Source: Skermania piniformis (GTDB taxonomy: Bacteria; Actinomycetota; Actinomycetes; Mycobacteriales; Mycobacteriaceae). Taken from it: a stretch of DNA of 64,000 nucleotides. A program made the position numbers and the translations under genes. The stretch lies in assembly GCF_019285775.1 (NCBI RefSeq), contig NZ_CP079105.1, positions 2,790,001-2,854,000 on the forward strand. Reading direction: 5' to 3'. Positions 1 to 8,813 of the stretch are shown in pieces (positions within the stretch are counted from its first letter, which is position 1; each line of letters starts with the position of its first letter). The notes under the pieces were generated by a model. The model was not told where the DNA came from. It worked only from the letters and a program-made list of their open reading frames with translations, and made no database searches.

Positions 1-740
1 AGGCTCTCCACCCCCATCACCGACGGCTCGTCCAGCAGCAAGGGGCGAATCCGCCGATCCTGATACGCCTTCGCGCACACCTCCTGCAACACCTCGTTCA
101 CCCGATTGGTGTCGACTGCGGCAGCCACCGGAACATCGACGACCGCACGCGCCCAATCCTTGGACAGGTTGGTCACCATGGCGATCTGCCCGTTCGGCAC
201 CGAGATGACCTCGCCGTCGGACGAGCGCAGCTTCGTGATCCGCAATGTGAGGTCCTCGACAATTCCGTCCGCGGGGGCGCTCACGCCGGTGGCGTCGATC
301 CGAACCACGTCACCGAAGCCGTACTGCCGCTCGGTGATCAGGAAGAAGCCGGCTACCAGATCTTGCACCACCCGCTGACCACCGAAGCCGAGCGCCGCCC
401 CGAACACCGCGGCCGGGGCGATCAAGCCGGCAAGGTTGAACCCCAGACATCGGATGACCTCGACGCCGATCGCGATGTACACCACCGAGAGCAGCACCCA
501 GGTGAGCACCTGGGCCAATGCATGCCGATACTTGGCATCTTCGGTTCGGATCAGCGCATCGGTGTGCCGGAACGTGCTGTCGATCCGATCGGTGATGCGG
601 TCGCGCAACCACCCGGCGAACCGGGTGATCAGCACCGCACCGAGCAGCAGCAGGACGATCTTCAGGCCGCTCGACCGCAACCAGTCGCTGACATCGGTCA
701 GCGGTGCGATAGCGGCCACATCGATGGCGGGCACCGGCAT
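1..740 (-). CDS. MscS-family mechanosensitive ion channel, 3' end outside window
   Basis: Inner-membrane channel of the MscS family, expected to open under membrane tension. Reading the minus strand from ATG 740 (GTG 743 is possible) gives a short amphipathic start, a first membrane segment at about residues 27-45, a second near 73-100, and a Gly/Ala-rich pore helix (FGAALGFGGQRVVQD) followed by the beta-domain sequence FFLITERQYGFGDVVRI, which is the family signature. Later residues VEDLTLRITKLRSSDGEV and VPNG also fit the MscS beta domain. The gene starts 6-9 bases after the prfB stop, so it is probably cotranscribed with prfB. The C-terminus is cut by the window edge. Confidence 0.88.
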   Translation of the reverse strand, partial: MPVPAIDVAAIAPLTDVSDWLRSSGLKIVLLLLGAVLITRFAGWLRDRITDRIDSTFRHTDALIRTEDAKYRHALAQVLTWVLLSVVYIAIGVEVIRCLGFNLAGLIAPAAVFGAALGFGGQRVVQDLVAGFFLITERQYGFGDVVRIDATGVSAPADGIVEDLTLRITKLRSSDGEVISVPNGQIAMVTNLSKDWARAVVDVPVAAAVDTNRVNEVLQEVCAKAYQDRRIRPLLLDEPSVMGVES

Positions 741-748
741 CACCGTAC

Positions 749-1864
749 TCAGCTCGGGTCCGCAGCCATCCGCCAGCGGATACCGGATTCGATGAAGCCG
801 TCGATCTCACCGTCCAGCACCGCGGTCGGATTGTTCACCTCGTACTCGGTGCGCAGGTCCTTGACCATCTGATACGGATGCAACACGTAGGAACGCATCT
901 GGTTGCCCCAGGATGCATTTCCGCCGGCGCCCAGTTCGTCCATCGCGGCCCGCTCCTCCTGCCGCTTGCGCTCGAGCAGCTTCGCCTGGAGCACCTTCAT
1001 CGCGGCGACTTTGTTCTGCAGCTGCGATTTCTCATTTTGGCAGGTCACCACGATGCCGGTCGGCAGATGAGTGATCCGGACCGCAGAGTCGGTGGTATTC
1101 ACACTCTGCCCGCCCGGGCCGGACGAGCGGTACACATCCACCCGGATATCGGTCTCCGGCACGTCGATGTGGTCGGTAGTCTCGACCACCGGAAGCACCT
1201 CGACCTCCGCGAACGAGGTCTGGCGTCGGCCCTGGTTGTCGAACGGACTGATCCGGACCAGCCGATGGGTGCCCTGCTCGACCGACAGGGTGCCGTAGGC
1301 GTAGGGGGTCTGCACGGCGAAGGTAGCGCTCTTGATCCCCGCCTCTTCCGCGTAGGAGGTGTCGTAGACCTCCACCCGGTAACCGTGCTTCTCCGCCCAG
1401 CGGACGTACATCCGCATCAGCATTTCGGCCCAGTCCGCGGCGTCGACGCCACCCGCGCCGGAGCGAATGTTCACCAGTGCGTCTCGCTGGTCGTACCGGC
1501 CCGAGAGCAGCGTGCGGACCTCCATCGCCTCGACGTCGGTGTGCAGCGCGGCTCGATCCGCATCCGCCTCGGCCAACGCCGCAGTCCGAGCTTCGCCCTC
1601 TTCTTCCTCGGCCAGCTCATAGAGCACCGGCAGGTCGTCGAGGCGGCGGCGCAGGTCTTCGACCCGGCGCAACTCGCCCTGCGCATGCGAGAGCTCGCTG
1701 GTGACCTGCTGAGCATGCTCCTGGTCGTTCCACAGCTCCGGGTCGGCAGCCTGGTGCTCCAACTCGTCGATCCGCCGGCGCAACTCGTCGACGTCCAGCA
1801 CCGACTCGACGGTCTTCAGCGTGGTGTCGAGTTCAGCGAGGTCGGCAGCGACATCCGGATGCAC
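749..1864 (-). CDS. prfB: Peptide chain release factor 2
   Basis: Class-I release factor that recognises UGA/UAA and releases the finished peptide at the ribosome. 371 residues from GTG 1864; the codon-recognition motif SPF is at 206-208 and the hydrolysis motif GGQ at 251-253. The frame is open to an ATG at 1903, but GTG 1864 is preferred: the protein then begins [13 protein letters not shown] like mycobacterial RF2, and a TACGCT -10 box ends 8 bases upstream, giving a leaderless mRNA. There is no in-frame stop or frameshift site near codon 25, so the autoregulatory +1 frameshift of many bacterial prfB genes is absent. The MscS gene follows closely. Confidence 0.96.
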   Translation of the reverse strand: MHPDVAADLAELDTTLKTVESVLDVDELRRRIDELEHQAADPELWNDQEHAQQVTSELSHAQGELRRVEDLRRRLDDLPVLYELAEEEEGEARTAALAEADADRAALHTDVEAMEVRTLLSGRYDQRDALVNIRSGAGGVDAADWAEMLMRMYVRWAEKHGYRVEVYDTSYAEEAGIKSATFAVQTPYAYGTLSVEQGTHRLVRISPFDNQGRRQTSFAEVEVLPVVETTDHIDVPETDIRVDVYRSSGPGGQSVNTTDSAVRITHLPTGIVVTCQNEKSQLQNKVAAMKVLQAKLLERKRQEERAAMDELGAGGNASWGNQMRSYVLHPYQMVKDLRTEYEVNNPTAVLDGEIDGFIESGIRWRMAADPS

Positions 1865-1872
1865 GAGGGCCG

Positions 1873-1878
1873 AGCGTA
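1873..1878 (-). promoter_or_regulatory. -10 element of prfB (leaderless)
   Basis: TACGCT on the minus strand, 8 bases before GTG 1864. The spacing places the transcript 5' end at the start codon and decides between the two possible prfB starts. Confidence 0.55.
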
Positions 1879-1912
1879 CCCGGCCGGCGGCGTCGAGACC
1901 CACCTCGTCGGC

Positions 1913-2731
1913 CTACGTTGCCCGGCCGAGCTCGAATTCCACCTCATGCAGTTGCTCCCCGGCGTGGAAATCGAACGCCTGCACGCGAACTCGCCGACCG
2001 TCGAGCTCCAGCCGAAGCCCCTGATTATGCGGACGGTCGGAGGGCACCTCGCCGCCGTGCCCGTCCGGACCGAAGCCGCGCTGGATCGCGCCGGTGTTGA
2101 TCGCGGTGAACCTGCCGCGGTAGATCCAATCCGGTCGACGCAGATCCCAATGGGTATGCCCGGACAGCACCACCACGTTCGGGTGGGCGGCCAGCAGCGT
2201 CGTCAACCGAGCACCTTCGGCATAGTCGGCCTGGTAGAGCCGCGGCGCCTGATCCGCCGGATCGTCGTAGGTGCCCGACACCGTGTGCGGTATTGCATGG
2301 TGGGTGAGCACGATCGTCGGTTCCGTGGTGAGCTCGGCGGCCAGCCAGGCCAGCTGCGCCGCACCGAGAACGACGCAATGTCCACTCGATTCGCTGCCGT
2401 CCGTACTGCCGATCCGGAGCACCGACACCTCACCGACCCGGTGTGCCGAGTAGATCCCGGGCATCCCGGTGAATTCGACGAATCGGGCGATCGACACGGC
2501 GCTGGACTCGCCGTTGTAGAAGTCGTGGTTACCGATCGAGTACAGCTGCTGCGGTCGCGCCGCGGCGTGCAGATGCGGCATGAGCTGCGCGTACTCGTCT
2601 GCCCGCCCGTGCTCGGTGAGATCTCCGGCGACCAGGAGCGCATCGGCCGGACCGAGTTCGGCGAGCGCGCGCAGCGCCGCATCGAGGTCGGTGAGGTCGC
2701 CCTGGATGTCGGAGATCACGTCGAACCGCAT
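1913..2731 (-). CDS. Metallophosphoesterase (calcineurin-like)
   Basis: Cytoplasmic dinuclear metal phosphoesterase of unknown substrate, 272 residues. The conserved blocks appear in order: DVISDIQGD near the N-terminus (the usual DxH is here D-I-Q), [23 protein letters not shown] and GHTHWD, together the ligands of a two-metal site. The start is set at ATG 2731 because the protein then opens directly with the first metal motif; the frame stays open far upstream but that part is antisense to hisN. It is divergent from hisN with 31 bases between starts and lies 48 bases upstream of prfB on the same strand. The altered first motif could change metal preference; this is inference. Confidence 0.9.
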   Translation of the reverse strand: MRFDVISDIQGDLTDLDAALRALAELGPADALLVAGDLTEHGRADEYAQLMPHLHAAARPQQLYSIGNHDFYNGESSAVSIARFVEFTGMPGIYSAHRVGEVSVLRIGSTDGSESSGHCVVLGAAQLAWLAAELTTEPTIVLTHHAIPHTVSGTYDDPADQAPRLYQADYAEGARLTTLLAAHPNVVVLSGHTHWDLRRPDWIYRGRFTAINTGAIQRGFGPDGHGGEVPSDRPHNQGLRLELDGRRVRVQAFDFHAGEQLHEVEFELGRAT

Positions 2732-2749
2732 CCCGCCGATTCTCCCCGG

Positions 2750-2755
2750 TAATCT
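2750..2755 (+). promoter_or_regulatory. -10 element of hisN (leaderless)
   Basis: TAATCT, 7 bases before GTG 2763. Fixes that GTG as the start and predicts a leaderless transcript. Confidence 0.6.
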
Positions 2756-2762
2756 GGCCCCC

Positions 2763-3575
2763 GTGTCCGATTTCGCCGCCGATCTGGCGCTCGCGCTCCG
2801 GCTCGCCGACCTGGCCGATGTGATCTCTCGGGACCGGTTCGGCGCACTCGATCTGCGGGTGGACGACAAGCCCGATCTCACCCCGGTCAGCGATGCCGAC
2901 CTCGCGGTGGAGCGCGCGCTGCGCGCGGAACTCGCCGAACAGCGACCCGACGACGCGGTGCTCGGCGAGGAGTTCGGCGGCGAGCTCACCCGGACCGGGC
3001 GGGAATGGGTGATCGATCCGATCGACGGCACGAAGAACTTCGTCCGCGGCGTGCCGATCTGGGCCTCGTTGATCGCCCTGCTGAGCGACGGGATACCGGC
3101 GGTCGGGGTGATCAGTGCGCCTGCACTCCATCGCCGCTGGTGGGCCGCCGCTGGTGCGGGCGCCTGGGCCGGCGGCGACAGCACACCACCCCGCCAGGTC
3201 ACCGTCTCCGCCGTCGCCGAACTCGGCGCAGCCAGCTTGTCCTACTCCAGTCTGTCCGGCTGGGGTGCGCGGCGCACCGCGCTGATCGCACTCGGCGATC
3301 GAATGTGGCGCACCCGTGCGTACGGGGACTTCTATTCCTACTGTCTTCTGGCCGAGGGGGCGGTAGATCTGGTCGCCGAACCCGAGGTGTCGGTGTGGGA
3401 CCTCGCGCCGCTCGACGTGCTGGTCCGCGAGGCCGGCGGGCGATTCGGCGCGCTGGACGGCTCACCCGGCCCGCACGGCGGCAGCGCGATCGCGAGCAAC
3501 GGGCTGCTGCACGAACCGGCCCTGCACGAACTGGACCGACACGAACCGGACCGATACCGCGAATCGACGTCATGA
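2763..3575 (+). CDS. hisN: Histidinol-phosphatase, inositol monophosphatase type
   Basis: Magnesium-dependent phosphatase of the IMPase family, assigned to histidinol-phosphate dephosphorylation in histidine biosynthesis by resemblance to the actinobacterial HisN (Rv3137 type). 270 residues. Metal-site motifs are present: GEEFGG near 67-72, DPIDGT at 85-90 and [15 protein letters not shown] from about 212. The GTG start is supported by the -10 box 7 bases upstream. Its stop overlaps the start of the following GNAT gene (ATGA), so the two are translationally coupled. In M. tuberculosis the same gene also lies near fadE24-fadE23. Activity on inositol phosphate or another monophosphate cannot be excluded. 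Confidence 0.9.
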   Translation: MSDFAADLALALRLADLADVISRDRFGALDLRVDDKPDLTPVSDADLAVERALRAELAEQRPDDAVLGEEFGGELTRTGREWVIDPIDGTKNFVRGVPIWASLIALLSDGIPAVGVISAPALHRRWWAAAGAGAWAGGDSTPPRQVTVSAVAELGAASLSYSSLSGWGARRTALIALGDRMWRTRAYGDFYSYCLLAEGAVDLVAEPEVSVWDLAPLDVLVREAGGRFGALDGSPGPHGGSAIASNGLLHEPALHELDRHEPDRYRESTS

Positions 3576-4081
3576 CCCACATCCGGGTACGCCCCGAAAC
3601 CGCCGCCGACGTGGCGGCCGTACGTGCCGTCGAGTTGTCGGCATTTCCCACCGCTGCCGAGGCCGACCTGGTAACCGCACTACGGGCCGACCCGGCGGGC
3701 TGGATCGACGGACTGTCGATGCTGGCGCTGACCCCGGACGAGACCCCGATCGGTCACGCGCTGCTGACCCGCTGTCACATCGGTGACGTTCCGGCGCTGG
3801 CCCTGGCTCCGTGCGCGGTGACCCCCGGCTACCAACGCCGGGGTGTCGGCACGACCGTGATCCGCGCTGCGCTGGCCGCCGCGGGCGCACGCGAGGAACG
3901 GTTCGTCGTCGTTCTCGGCCATCCGGAGTACTACCCGCGCTTCGGGTTCGAGCGTGCCGATCGATTCGGCATCGAGCTCTCGATCCCGACGCCGGCCGAA
4001 GCGCTGCGCGTGCTGTCCCTCGACCCGGCGGATGTCCCGCCGGCCGGCCGCGTCCGCTATCCGACCGCGTTCGGGATCTGA
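3572..4081 (+). CDS. GNAT-family N-acetyltransferase
   Basis: 169-residue single-domain GNAT protein, expected to transfer an acetyl group from acetyl-CoA to an unknown amine. The acetyl-CoA pyrophosphate loop is [17 protein letters not shown] (residues roughly 85-101), and the later [14 protein letters not shown] is typical of the YhbS-like subgroup. The ATG overlaps the hisN stop, so it is the second gene of a two-gene operon. The stop lies inside a 17-bp tandem duplication, which repeats the last codons just after the gene. Confidence 0.85.
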   Translation: MTHIRVRPETAADVAAVRAVELSAFPTAAEADLVTALRADPAGWIDGLSMLALTPDETPIGHALLTRCHIGDVPALALAPCAVTPGYQRRGVGTTVIRAALAAAGAREERFVVVLGHPEYYPRFGFERADRFGIELSIPTPAEALRVLSLDPADVPPAGRVRYPTAFGI

Positions 4082-4100
4082 GCGCGTTCGGGATCTGAGC
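4067..4100 (+). repeat. 17-bp perfect tandem duplication at a gene end
   Basis: The unit GCGTTCGGGATCTGAGC occurs twice head to tail, 4067-4083 and 4084-4100. The first copy holds the last codons and TGA of the GNAT gene; the second reproduces them outside the gene. Confidence 0.9.
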
Positions 4101-4248
4101 GCGCCGGAACACGCTCTCCATCAAGAAGATTCCGACATCAAGCGCCGCGGCTACCACCGTGCAGATCTGTGTCGGCACCCGCGTTCGGTCGGGTTTTCAC
4201 CCGGCCGGACATCGCTGGTACGTCGTTCGATTCGGATGCTCGACGAGC

Positions 4249-4270
4249 TACCTTACTCTCAAGTAAGATA
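4249..4270. promoter_or_regulatory. 22-bp imperfect palindrome, candidate operator of fadE24-fadE23
   Basis: CTTACT-ctca-AGTAAG with flanking TA...TA, one mismatched pair, in an AT-rich patch 39 bases before fadE24. Symmetry and position suit a TetR-like regulator of lipid metabolism; which protein binds is unknown. Confidence 0.55.
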
Positions 4271-4308
4271 AAACCCGACCATCCGCCGACAGCCAGAAGA
4301 CGGTGACC

Positions 4309-5697
4309 ATGAGCACGGACAGCGCAACGAAGCGCCCCGCGGACGAATCCGCGGTCGGCCTCAGCCAACCCAAACGGGACTGGATGGGGACGGCCATGCG
4401 GGTGATGACCACCATCAGCGGTTCGGATTTCGCCGAGCGCTACCGGCTGCGCAAGCCATTGGCCCGGATGACCTACGAAGGCACCCGATCCGGCTTCCGC
4501 ACCCTCGGAGCAGCAACCCGCGCATTCGAGAAAGTATCCGGCGGCGGTACGCCGAAGCGACTGACGGACAGCTCGACCGCCCGCAAGGACTACTTCGACC
4601 TCACTCCGGACGCCGAGCAACAGATGATCGTGGATACGGTCACCGAGTTCGCCGCCGAGATCCTCCGCCCGGCCGCGCACGATGCCGACCGGGCGGCCGC
4701 CGCGCCGGCCGATCTGGTCGGCCGCGCCGCCGAGCTGGGAATCACCCTGATCAACGTTCCGGAGGAGTTCGCCGGGGCCGCAACCGAGCGCGGCGCCGTG
4801 ACGAACGCGCTGGTGGCCGAAGCGCTCTCGCACGGTGACATGGGCCTGGCGCTGCCGATCCTCGCACCGAACGGCGTCGCCGTGGCGCTGACCCAATGGG
4901 GCAGCGCGGCGCAGCAGCAGACCTATCTACCCGCCTTCGCCGGCGAGCATGTTCCGCAGGCGTCGGTGGTGATCGGTGAACCGCAGCCGCTGTTCGACCC
5001 GTTCGCGCTGCGCACCAAGGCGACCCGGTCACCCAGTGGGTACCGGCTGAACGGGGTGAAGAGCATGGTCCCCGCCGCCGGCGCGGCGGAGTTGTTCATC
5101 GTGGCGGCCGAACGGGACGGCCGGCCGGCGTTGTTCCTGGTCGAATCGGACAGCCCCGGACTCTCGGTGGAAGCCGACCCGAGCATGGGGCTACGGGCGG
5201 CCGGACTCGGCCGACTGATCCTCGACGACGTCGCGGTCACCGCGACGGCCGTGCTCGGCGACGGCGCCGACCCGGACGGCCGGGCCGGCGACTATGCCGA
5301 CGCGGTGCGGCTGGCCCGGCTCGGCTGGGCGGCGATGGCTGCCGGTACCGGTCGAGCAGTGCTCGATTACGTGATCCCGTACGTGAAGGAACGCCAGGCG
5401 TTCGGCGAGCCGATCAGCAACCGGCAGGCGGTCGCGTTCGCGGTGGCCGACATCGCCATCGAGCTGGACGGGCTGCGTCTGGTGATGCTGCGCGGCGCGT
5501 CCCGCGCCGAACAGGGGCTGTCCTTCGCACGTGAGGCCGCGCTGGCCCGCAAGCTGGCCACCGACAAAGGCATGCGTATCGGGCTGGACGGGGTGCAGCT
5601 GCTGGGCGGACACGGCTACACCAAGGAGCACCCGGTCGAGCGGTGGTACCGCGACCTGCGGGCGATCGGCGTAGCCGAAGGCGTCGTCCTGATCTGA
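4309..5697 (+). CDS. fadE24: Acyl-CoA dehydrogenase, FadE24 type
   Basis: FAD-dependent acyl-CoA dehydrogenase, 462 residues, first of a pair with fadE23. Residues about 95-460 cover the N-terminal helical, middle beta and C-terminal helical domains; the C-terminal sequence GGHGYTKEHPVERWYRDLRA and the terminal IGVAEG follow the family pattern, with the glutamate that corresponds to the catalytic position. The first ~90 residues are a charged extension. ATG 4309 is used; GTG 4303 is also in frame. The order hisN, fadE24, fadE23 matches Rv3137-Rv3139-Rv3140 of M. tuberculosis (pflA-like Rv3138 absent), which supports the names. The acyl substrate is unknown. Confidence 0.88.
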   Translation: MSTDSATKRPADESAVGLSQPKRDWMGTAMRVMTTISGSDFAERYRLRKPLARMTYEGTRSGFRTLGAATRAFEKVSGGGTPKRLTDSSTARKDYFDLTPDAEQQMIVDTVTEFAAEILRPAAHDADRAAAAPADLVGRAAELGITLINVPEEFAGAATERGAVTNALVAEALSHGDMGLALPILAPNGVAVALTQWGSAAQQQTYLPAFAGEHVPQASVVIGEPQPLFDPFALRTKATRSPSGYRLNGVKSMVPAAGAAELFIVAAERDGRPALFLVESDSPGLSVEADPSMGLRAAGLGRLILDDVAVTATAVLGDGADPDGRAGDYADAVRLARLGWAAMAAGTGRAVLDYVIPYVKERQAFGEPISNRQAVAFAVADIAIELDGLRLVMLRGASRAEQGLSFAREAALARKLATDKGMRIGLDGVQLLGGHGYTKEHPVERWYRDLRAIGVAEGVVLI

Positions 5698-5745
5698 CGC
5701 CGGTCTACGACCAGGCACCCCTACACCCACGCAGGAGACCTCTAC

Positions 5746-6975
5746 ATGATCAACCTCGAACTTCCGAAGAAGCTCCGATTCAGCGCCAACCAGGCACACC
5801 AGGTGGCCGCGGAGATCTTCCGCCCGATCTCCCGTAAGTACGACCTCGCCGAGCACGAATACCCGGTGGAGCTGGACACCATGGCGGCGATGATCGACGG
5901 CCTGGCCGACTCCGGCGAACAAGACGTCAGCGGCGCCACCAGCGGCCGTAAGAGCGACGGCGACAGCGATCGACCGGACACCGACATCACCGGCAACAAG
6001 AACGGTGGCAACATGTCGGCGCTGCTCAACTCGCTGGAGACGTCCTGGGGCGATGTCGGCCTGATGCTGTGCATCCCCTACCAGGGTCTCGGCAACGCCG
6101 CGATCGCCGCAGTCGCCACCGACGAGCAGCTGGAACGGTTCGGCAAGGTCTGGGCCGCGATGGCGATCACCGAGCCGAGCTTCGGCTCCGACTCGGCAGC
6201 GGTCACGACGACCGCCGTGCTCGACGGCGACGAGTGGGTGCTCAACGGGGAGAAGATCTTCGTCACCGCCGGGGATCGCTGCACCCACATCGTCGTCTGG
6301 GCCTCGGTGGACAAGAGCAAGGGCCGGGCGGCGATCAAGTCGTTCGTCGTCCCCCGGGACGCGCCCGGACTGAGCGTGCCGCGGCTCGAGCACAAGCTCG
6401 GGATCAAGGCGTCGGACACCGCCGTGGTGGTCCTGCAGGACTGCCGGATACCGCAGGAGAACATTCTCGGCAGCCCCGAGGTGAACGTCGAGAAGGGGTT
6501 TGCGGGGGTCATGCAGACCTTCGACAACACCCGCCCGATGGTCGCCGCGATGGCGGTCGGCGTCGCCCGGGCCGCGCTCGAGGAGCTACGCGGCATCCTC
6601 ACCGACGCCGGCGTCACCATCTCCTACGACATCCCGCCGAACAACCAGCATGCCGCCGCAGCCGAGTTCCTCCGGATGGAAGCCGACTGGGAGGCCGCCT
6701 ACCTGCTGGCGCTGCGGGCGGCGTGGATGGCCGACAACAAGCAGCCGAACTCGTTGCAAGCGTCGATGTCGAAGGCCAAGGCCGGTCGCACCGGAACCGA
6801 TGTGACGCTGAAGGCGGTCGAGCTGGCCGGCTCGATCGGCTACTCGCAGCACAGCCTGCTGGAGAAGTGGGCCCGGGACTCGAAGATTCTCGACATCTTC
6901 GAGGGAACCCAACAGATCCAGCAGCTGATCGTCGCGCGGCGAGTGCTCGACAAGAGCAGTGCCGAACTGAAGTAG
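5746..6975 (+). CDS. fadE23: Acyl-CoA dehydrogenase, FadE23 type
   Basis: 409-residue acyl-CoA dehydrogenase, 48 bases after fadE24 and in the same operon. The FAD/acyl-CoA region reads MAITEPSFGSDSAAV (middle domain) and the C-terminal IFEGTQQIQQLIVAR carries the catalytic-base glutamate in its usual motif. Residues about 55-90 are a polar, Gly/Asp/Ser-rich insert (DVSGATSGRKSDGDSD). A good Shine-Dalgarno (AGGAG) precedes the ATG. The two FadE proteins probably form a hetero-oligomer, as many mycobacterial FadE pairs do; that is inference. A strong hairpin follows the gene. Confidence 0.9.
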   Translation: MINLELPKKLRFSANQAHQVAAEIFRPISRKYDLAEHEYPVELDTMAAMIDGLADSGEQDVSGATSGRKSDGDSDRPDTDITGNKNGGNMSALLNSLETSWGDVGLMLCIPYQGLGNAAIAAVATDEQLERFGKVWAAMAITEPSFGSDSAAVTTTAVLDGDEWVLNGEKIFVTAGDRCTHIVVWASVDKSKGRAAIKSFVVPRDAPGLSVPRLEHKLGIKASDTAVVVLQDCRIPQENILGSPEVNVEKGFAGVMQTFDNTRPMVAAMAVGVARAALEELRGILTDAGVTISYDIPPNNQHAAAAEFLRMEADWEAAYLLALRAAWMADNKQPNSLQASMSKAKAGRTGTDVTLKAVELAGSIGYSQHSLLEKWARDSKILDIFEGTQQIQQLIVARRVLDKSSAELK

Positions 6976-7012
6976 ACCTGACTCTCTTCCGTTGCCCAAA
7001 CCTTGCTGTCCC

Positions 7013-7056
7013 CGGCCGGGGGAGCTGACGATTTCCGTCGTCCGCTCCCCCGGCCG
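7013..7056 (+). terminator. Hairpin terminator after fadE23
   Basis: 13-bp perfect stem CGGCCGGGGGAGC / GCTCCCCCGGCCG with an 18-base loop, starting 38 bases after the fadE23 stop. The T-tract is weak (TTCCGTTCG), as is common in high-GC actinobacteria. Confidence 0.75.
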
Positions 7057-7060
7057 TTCC

Positions 7061-7467
7061 GTTCGTCACATCCGGTTCAGTCCGCGACCGACCAGGTCGG
7101 CGGCGCGTGCCCACCGGCGCCGACGGCCGCGCACCGCATCGAGGCGTCTCGTCCCGAGATTTGCCTGACAGTCGCCAGCTGTCCGTACACACCCGTGGAC
7201 AACGCCGATCAGGTAGGTCCGCAGAGCTGAACCCGCTCTCGCGCGTCGATAGCCCCATTCGCCCACATGTCGCCCTGATAACGATCGGAATGCATTCCGG
7301 CAAAATCTGCCACCGCCGACCGTCCGGCACTCGGGGCGAGCGGCAACTCGCCCCGAGTATCTGCGATTCCGATCGATGCCGACCGGGTCGAGACGACGGG
7401 CCCGAGCCGGCTCGACCAGCTAGATCATCTCGCGCCTCGGCCGACGCTCACCGCCAATTCGAGGCAA
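7061..7467. other. Gene-free stretch
   Basis: No reading frame here has coding character, a ribosome site or a recognisable product on either strand. The left part is GC-rich; AT content rises sharply from about 7465 where the next promoter begins. Confidence 0.6.
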
Positions 7468-7503
7468 ATACACTATTGTTGTCTGTATTAAGGCATTTAT
7501 AAG
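7468..7503 (+). promoter_or_regulatory. Promoter and inverted repeat before the arginine decarboxylase operon
   Basis: AT-rich island with -35 TTGTTG (7476-7481), a 16-base spacer and -10 TATAAG (7498-7503). An inverted repeat AATACA / TGTATT (7468-7473, 7484-7489) straddles the -35, a position suited to a repressor site. Confidence 0.5.
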
Positions 7504-7515
7504 GGTCCGCGTGCA

Positions 7516-7578
7516 ATGAAGGTTCGGATAGGCCAGACTTTCATCTATTCGCACCGCGACGGGGCGCACGACGAATGA
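7516..7578 (+). CDS. Possible 20-codon leader ORF before pdaD
   Basis: A small ORF starts at ATG 7516 with AAGGG ten bases upstream, begins MKVRIGQTFIYSH and ends with TGA ten bases before the decarboxylase start. It has two arginine codons (4 and 14). It lies directly downstream of the promoter, so it would be the first frame read on the mRNA. No relative is recognised; translation is unproven. Confidence 0.3.
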   Translation: MKVRIGQTFIYSHRDGAHDE

Positions 7579-7587
7579 GGGAGACCA

Positions 7588-8139
7588 GTGACCGCCACGC
7601 TTTTCCGGCATGTCCAACAACCGCGCAAGGCGCGGGTCCAGCCCGCGGGACTGAACATCGAGCTCGGCACCGCTATCGGCACGGCACCGACCTCCCTCGC
7701 CGCCTTCGATGCCGCGCTGCGCGTCCTCGGCGTCGGCGAAGCGAATCTGATCCGGCTGTCCTCGGTGATCCCGCCGAACTCGGCAATCGTCGCCACCGAC
7801 CGGGTACGCAAACCGATCAACTGGGGCGACCGGCTCTATTGCGTCTATGCCGAACAGCGGGCGACCCGGCCGGGGCAGACCGCCGCCGCCGGAATCGGTT
7901 GGGCGCTCAGTGACGACGGTTCCGGCGCGGGACTTTTCGTCGAACACGAAGCAGAGACCGAATCCGAAGTGATCGACCTGATCCACGCTAGTCTTGAGGA
8001 CATGACCAGCAATCGGCCGGGTGGATTCAGCCGTCCGGCGTACCGCACAGTGGCCACTCGGTGTGAAGATCGGCCTGTCTGCGCACTTGTGCTGGCCGCG
8101 TACCAATCGACGCCGTGGTTTACCGGTGGAGCCAGATGA
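7588..8139 (+). CDS. pdaD: Pyruvoyl-dependent arginine decarboxylase
   Basis: Converts arginine to agmatine with a self-made pyruvoyl group instead of PLP. 183 residues from GTG 7588, preceded by GGGAG. The hallmark block is complete: GTAPTSLAAFDAALRVLGVG, then NLIRLSSVIPPNSAIV; in the archaeal enzyme the chain is cut between the two serines of this SS pair (58/59 here) and the second becomes pyruvoyl. GLFVEHE (near 113-119) matches the region that holds the catalytic glutamate in the Methanocaldococcus enzyme. The stop overlaps the next gene (ATGA). The family is typical of archaea and Chlamydiae and unusual in this order, so acquisition by transfer is possible. Arginine is the family's substrate; a related amino acid is not excluded. 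Confidence 0.85.
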   Translation: MTATLFRHVQQPRKARVQPAGLNIELGTAIGTAPTSLAAFDAALRVLGVGEANLIRLSSVIPPNSAIVATDRVRKPINWGDRLYCVYAEQRATRPGQTAAAGIGWALSDDGSGAGLFVEHEAETESEVIDLIHASLEDMTSNRPGGFSRPAYRTVATRCEDRPVCALVLAAYQSTPWFTGGAR

Positions 8140-8795
8140 CTGATGATCAACCATCCGACATAGCAAGTAGGACATCGAGCAGTGCGGTCCGAACCGGACC
8201 ACCAGATCGGCCACAACTTCGCGTAACCGTCGAACCGACGTTGCCTGACCCATCGGTCGCAACATTTCAACAGCTCTACGAGGCCGCCTTCGGCCCCCTG
8301 CGGGTCCGGGCAGCAGCTCGACACGTGCTTTACGAGCACGAGTTCCGCGCCGAGATGGCAGACCCCCGGATCGACAAGATCGTGGCCTGGGCCGACGACG
8401 GCGAACCGGTCGGCCTGACCACATTCACCAATCAGCTCGAATCGGTGCCCTGGATCAGCCCGGAGTTCTTCCGGTCTCGCTACCCCGAGCAGGCCGCCCG
8501 GAACGCCATCTTCTATCTCGGCTTCGTCCTGGTCCATCCGCATGCGATGCACAGCGGCGCATTCCGCGACATGGTGGCCGAAGCGTATCGGCGCACGATC
8601 GCAGCCCGCGGAGTGTGCGGCTGGGATATCTGCGGATTCAACGACGGCCAGTTCCAGCTCGGCCGCGCCTCCGAGAAAATCATCACCGCCTGGGGCAACA
8701 CGCTGGTGGAAACCGTCGATCATCAAACGTTCTACGCTGCACATCTGGCAGAGCACGGAAATCCAGCCCACAATGGGTCGGCGAGTACGGAATAG
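8136..8795 (+). CDS. GNAT-like acetyltransferase, coupled to pdaD
   Basis: 219 residues. After a ~30-residue polar, Ser/Pro-rich start, the sequence resembles the GNAT fold: a helix-rich N-half (FQQLYEAAFGPLRVRAA), a central strand IVAWADDGEPVGLTTF, and FYLGFVLVHPHAM before the helix that would bind acetyl-CoA, though the usual Q/RxxGxG loop is not clear. The ATG overlaps the decarboxylase stop, so both are made from one mRNA. The simplest inference is that it acts on agmatine or a product of it, but the sequence does not show the substrate. The family call is moderate. Confidence 0.55.
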   Translation: MTDDQPSDIASRTSSSAVRTGPPDRPQLRVTVEPTLPDPSVATFQQLYEAAFGPLRVRAAARHVLYEHEFRAEMADPRIDKIVAWADDGEPVGLTTFTNQLESVPWISPEFFRSRYPEQAARNAIFYLGFVLVHPHAMHSGAFRDMVAEAYRRTIAARGVCGWDICGFNDGQFQLGRASEKIITAWGNTLVETVDHQTFYAAHLAEHGNPAHNGSASTE

Positions 8796-8813
8796 TTGAC
8801 CAAGGGGATCGAA

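Noticed and set aside
7107..7502. Small plus-strand ORF in the gap after fadE23
   Set aside because: No ribosome site, no similarity to anything recognised, and it ends in the next promoter.
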